From contig WFPN01000308.1 in NCBI GenBank assembly GCA_015487535.1, forward strand, positions 1 to 5,760: DNA of 5,760 nt. Reading direction: 5' to 3'. The translations under genes were made by a program, and so were the position numbers. This document shows, in pieces, positions 4,605 through 5,760 of this stretch; position 1 is the first letter of the stretch; the number at the start of each line of letters is the position of its first letter. The notes under the pieces are model-generated. The model saw only the letters and a list, made by a program, of their open reading frames with translations, did no database searches and had not been told where the DNA came from. This stretch comes from Aquificaceae bacterium (GTDB lineage: Bacteria > Aquificota > Aquificia > Aquificales > Aquificaceae).

Positions 4605-5760
4605 GCCTTATATGTTTCATAACGTGCCACATGTCCTTGTCTCCCCTTCCAGAAAGGTTCACCACCACCACTCCCCCCTTTCCTAAATCCCTAGCCACAT
4701 CCACAGCCCTTATGATCGCGTGTGCAGACTCCAGAGCTGGAATTATCCCCTCCGTTTTCGACAGCAGCTTGAAGCCCTCGAGGGCTTCTTCATCGGTCGC
4801 GCTCAGGTACTCAGCCCTCCCAGTCTCCTTTAGCCAGGAGTGTTCGGGTCCAACCCCGGGGTAGTCGAGCCCCGCCGAGATCGAGTGGGTTGTAAGTATC
4901 TGCCCCTCCTCGTCCTGGAGGAAGTAGCTCTTCATACCGTGGAGCACACCCACATCCCCTCCTGTGAGGGAGGCAGCGTGCTTTCCCGTCTCTATACCGT
5001 ATCCCGCAGCCTCAACACCAACCAGCCTAACATCCCTGTCCTCGATGAAGGGGTAGAAGATCCCCATCGCGTTGGAACCGCCCCCCACGCAGGCGACCAC
5101 CGCGTCCGGAAGCCTTCCCTCCTTCTCAAGAATCTGCTCCTTTGTCTCATCTCCTATGATCCTCTGGAAGTCCCTGACTATCGTCGGGAAGGGATGGGGA
5201 CCAACGACAGAACCTATAACGTAGTGGGTCGTCTCCACGTTCGTTACCCAGTCCCTAAGGGCTTCGTTTATGGCGTCCTTGAGGGTTCGGCTCCCGCTTT
5301 TGACTATCCTCACCTCAGCTCCGAGGAGCTCCATCCTGAAGACGTTGAGCTCCTGTCTCTCGGCGTCTTCCTCCCCCATGTAAACGACGCACTCCACACC
5401 GAGCAGAGCGCAGGCGGTCGCCGTGGCTACCCCGTGCTGTCCCGCCCCCGTTTCGGCTATTACCCTCCTCTTACCCATCCTCTTGGTCAGCAGAACCTGC
5501 CCTAGGGTATTGTTTATCTTGTGCGCCCCCGTATGGAGAAGATCCTCCCTCTTCAGGTATATCTTCGCTCCGCCCACGTAATCGGTCAGATTCTTGGCAA
5601 AGTAAAGGGGTGTAGGTCTTCCCGCATACTCCTTCAAGAGCTCTCCGAGTTCCCTCTTAAAGCTATCGTCCTCCTTTATCTTCAGATACTCTCTTTCGAG
5701 CTGCTCCAGGGCGTACATCAGAGTTTCTGGGACGAACTTGCCGCCGAACTCTCCGAAGTA
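4594..5760 (-). CDS. trpB: Tryptophan synthase beta chain, TrpB1 type (5' end outside window)
   Basis: This cytoplasmic PLP enzyme joins indole and L-serine to make tryptophan, normally in an alpha2-beta2 complex with TrpA. The frame is open to the window edge: 14 codons (YFGEFGGKFVPETL) precede the first visible Met at 5718, so that Met is internal and about ten residues are missing. Numbered from the edge (388 residues visible), the landmarks are LKREDLLHTGAHKINN with the Schiff-base lysine K81 (codon 5520-5518), AETGAGQHG with catalytic E103, the PLP-phosphate loop GGGSNAMG (226-233), HSISAGLDYPGVGPEH and LSGRGDKD with the pyridine-N serine S370. The full N-terminal FGGKFVPETL and the HTGAHK site mark it as TrpB1 rather than the longer TrpB2 group. 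It resembles Aquifex TrpB1 from memory. No trpA follows; the next gene is the Toprim protein, overlapping by 11 bp. Confidence 0.96.
   Translation of the reverse strand, partial: YFGEFGGKFVPETLMYALEQLEREYLKIKEDDSFKRELGELLKEYAGRPTPLYFAKNLTDYVGGAKIYLKREDLLHTGAHKINNTLGQVLLTKRMGKRRVIAETGAGQHGVATATACALLGVECVVYMGEEDAERQELNVFRMELLGAEVRIVKSGSRTLKDAINEALRDWVTNVETTHYVIGSVVGPHPFPTIVRDFQRIIGDETKEQILEKEGRLPDAVVACVGGGSNAMGIFYPFIEDRDVRLVGVEAAGYGIETGKHAASLTGGDVGVLHGMKSYFLQDEEGQILTTHSISAGLDYPGVGPEHSWLKETGRAEYLSATDEEALEGFKLLSKTEGIIPALESAHAIIRAVDVARDLGKGGVVVVNLSGRGDKDMWHVMKHIRHGL

Noticed and set aside
4840..5505. Plus-strand open frame of 221 codons opposite trpB
   Set aside because: Long, but entirely antisense to conserved TrpB motifs; it follows from GC-rich codons that avoid stops on the other strand. 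No family resemblance.
5716..5718. ATG as the start of trpB
   Set aside because: The 14 codons before it encode YFGEFGGKFVPETL, a conserved part of TrpB, so the true start is beyond the window.

Overview
The window looks like a piece of chromosome from a thermophilic bacterium, most likely of the Aquificota (the Aquifex/Hydrogenobacter type). Four things point this way. Codon use is heavy in AGG/AGA for Arg and ATA for Ile, and coding strands are purine-rich. Start sites carry GGAGGT-type Shine-Dalgarno sequences. Two near-consensus bacterial -35/-10 promoters can be read. From memory, the tryptophan synthase beta chain closely resembles Aquifex TrpB1. The genus is not determined. By eye the GC content is about 50%, above what I remember for Aquifex aeolicus.

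Left part (1-2184, plus strand): the C-terminal three quarters of an SbcC/Rad50-family ATPase. It contains two long coiled-coil arms around a CPVC zinc hook, then the ABC signature, Walker B, D-loop and switch histidine. Its start lies before the window.

Middle (2185-2466, plus strand): a 99-bp AT-rich spacer with two overlapping inverted repeats and a promoter, then a 60-residue protein of unknown function with a strong ribosome binding site. Its 3' end overlaps the 3' end of the convergent hisC gene by 34 bp.

Right part (2433-5760, minus strand): a tightly packed co-directional series in the order trpB (5' end outside the window), a small stand-alone Toprim-domain protein, a 161-residue helical protein of unknown function, a 79-residue ribbon-helix-helix-like DNA-binding protein, and hisC. 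The first three overlap by 11 and 14 bp. A second promoter sits in the end of the 161-residue gene and probably gives the regulator-hisC pair its own transcript. Tryptophan and histidine biosynthesis thus appear as single scattered genes mixed with nucleic-acid-related proteins, as is known for Aquificales genomes. No RNA genes, mobile elements or CRISPR arrays were seen, and no stretch above 300 bases lacks a gene. The least explained parts are the 60-residue gene with its control region, and the Toprim/helical-protein pair.
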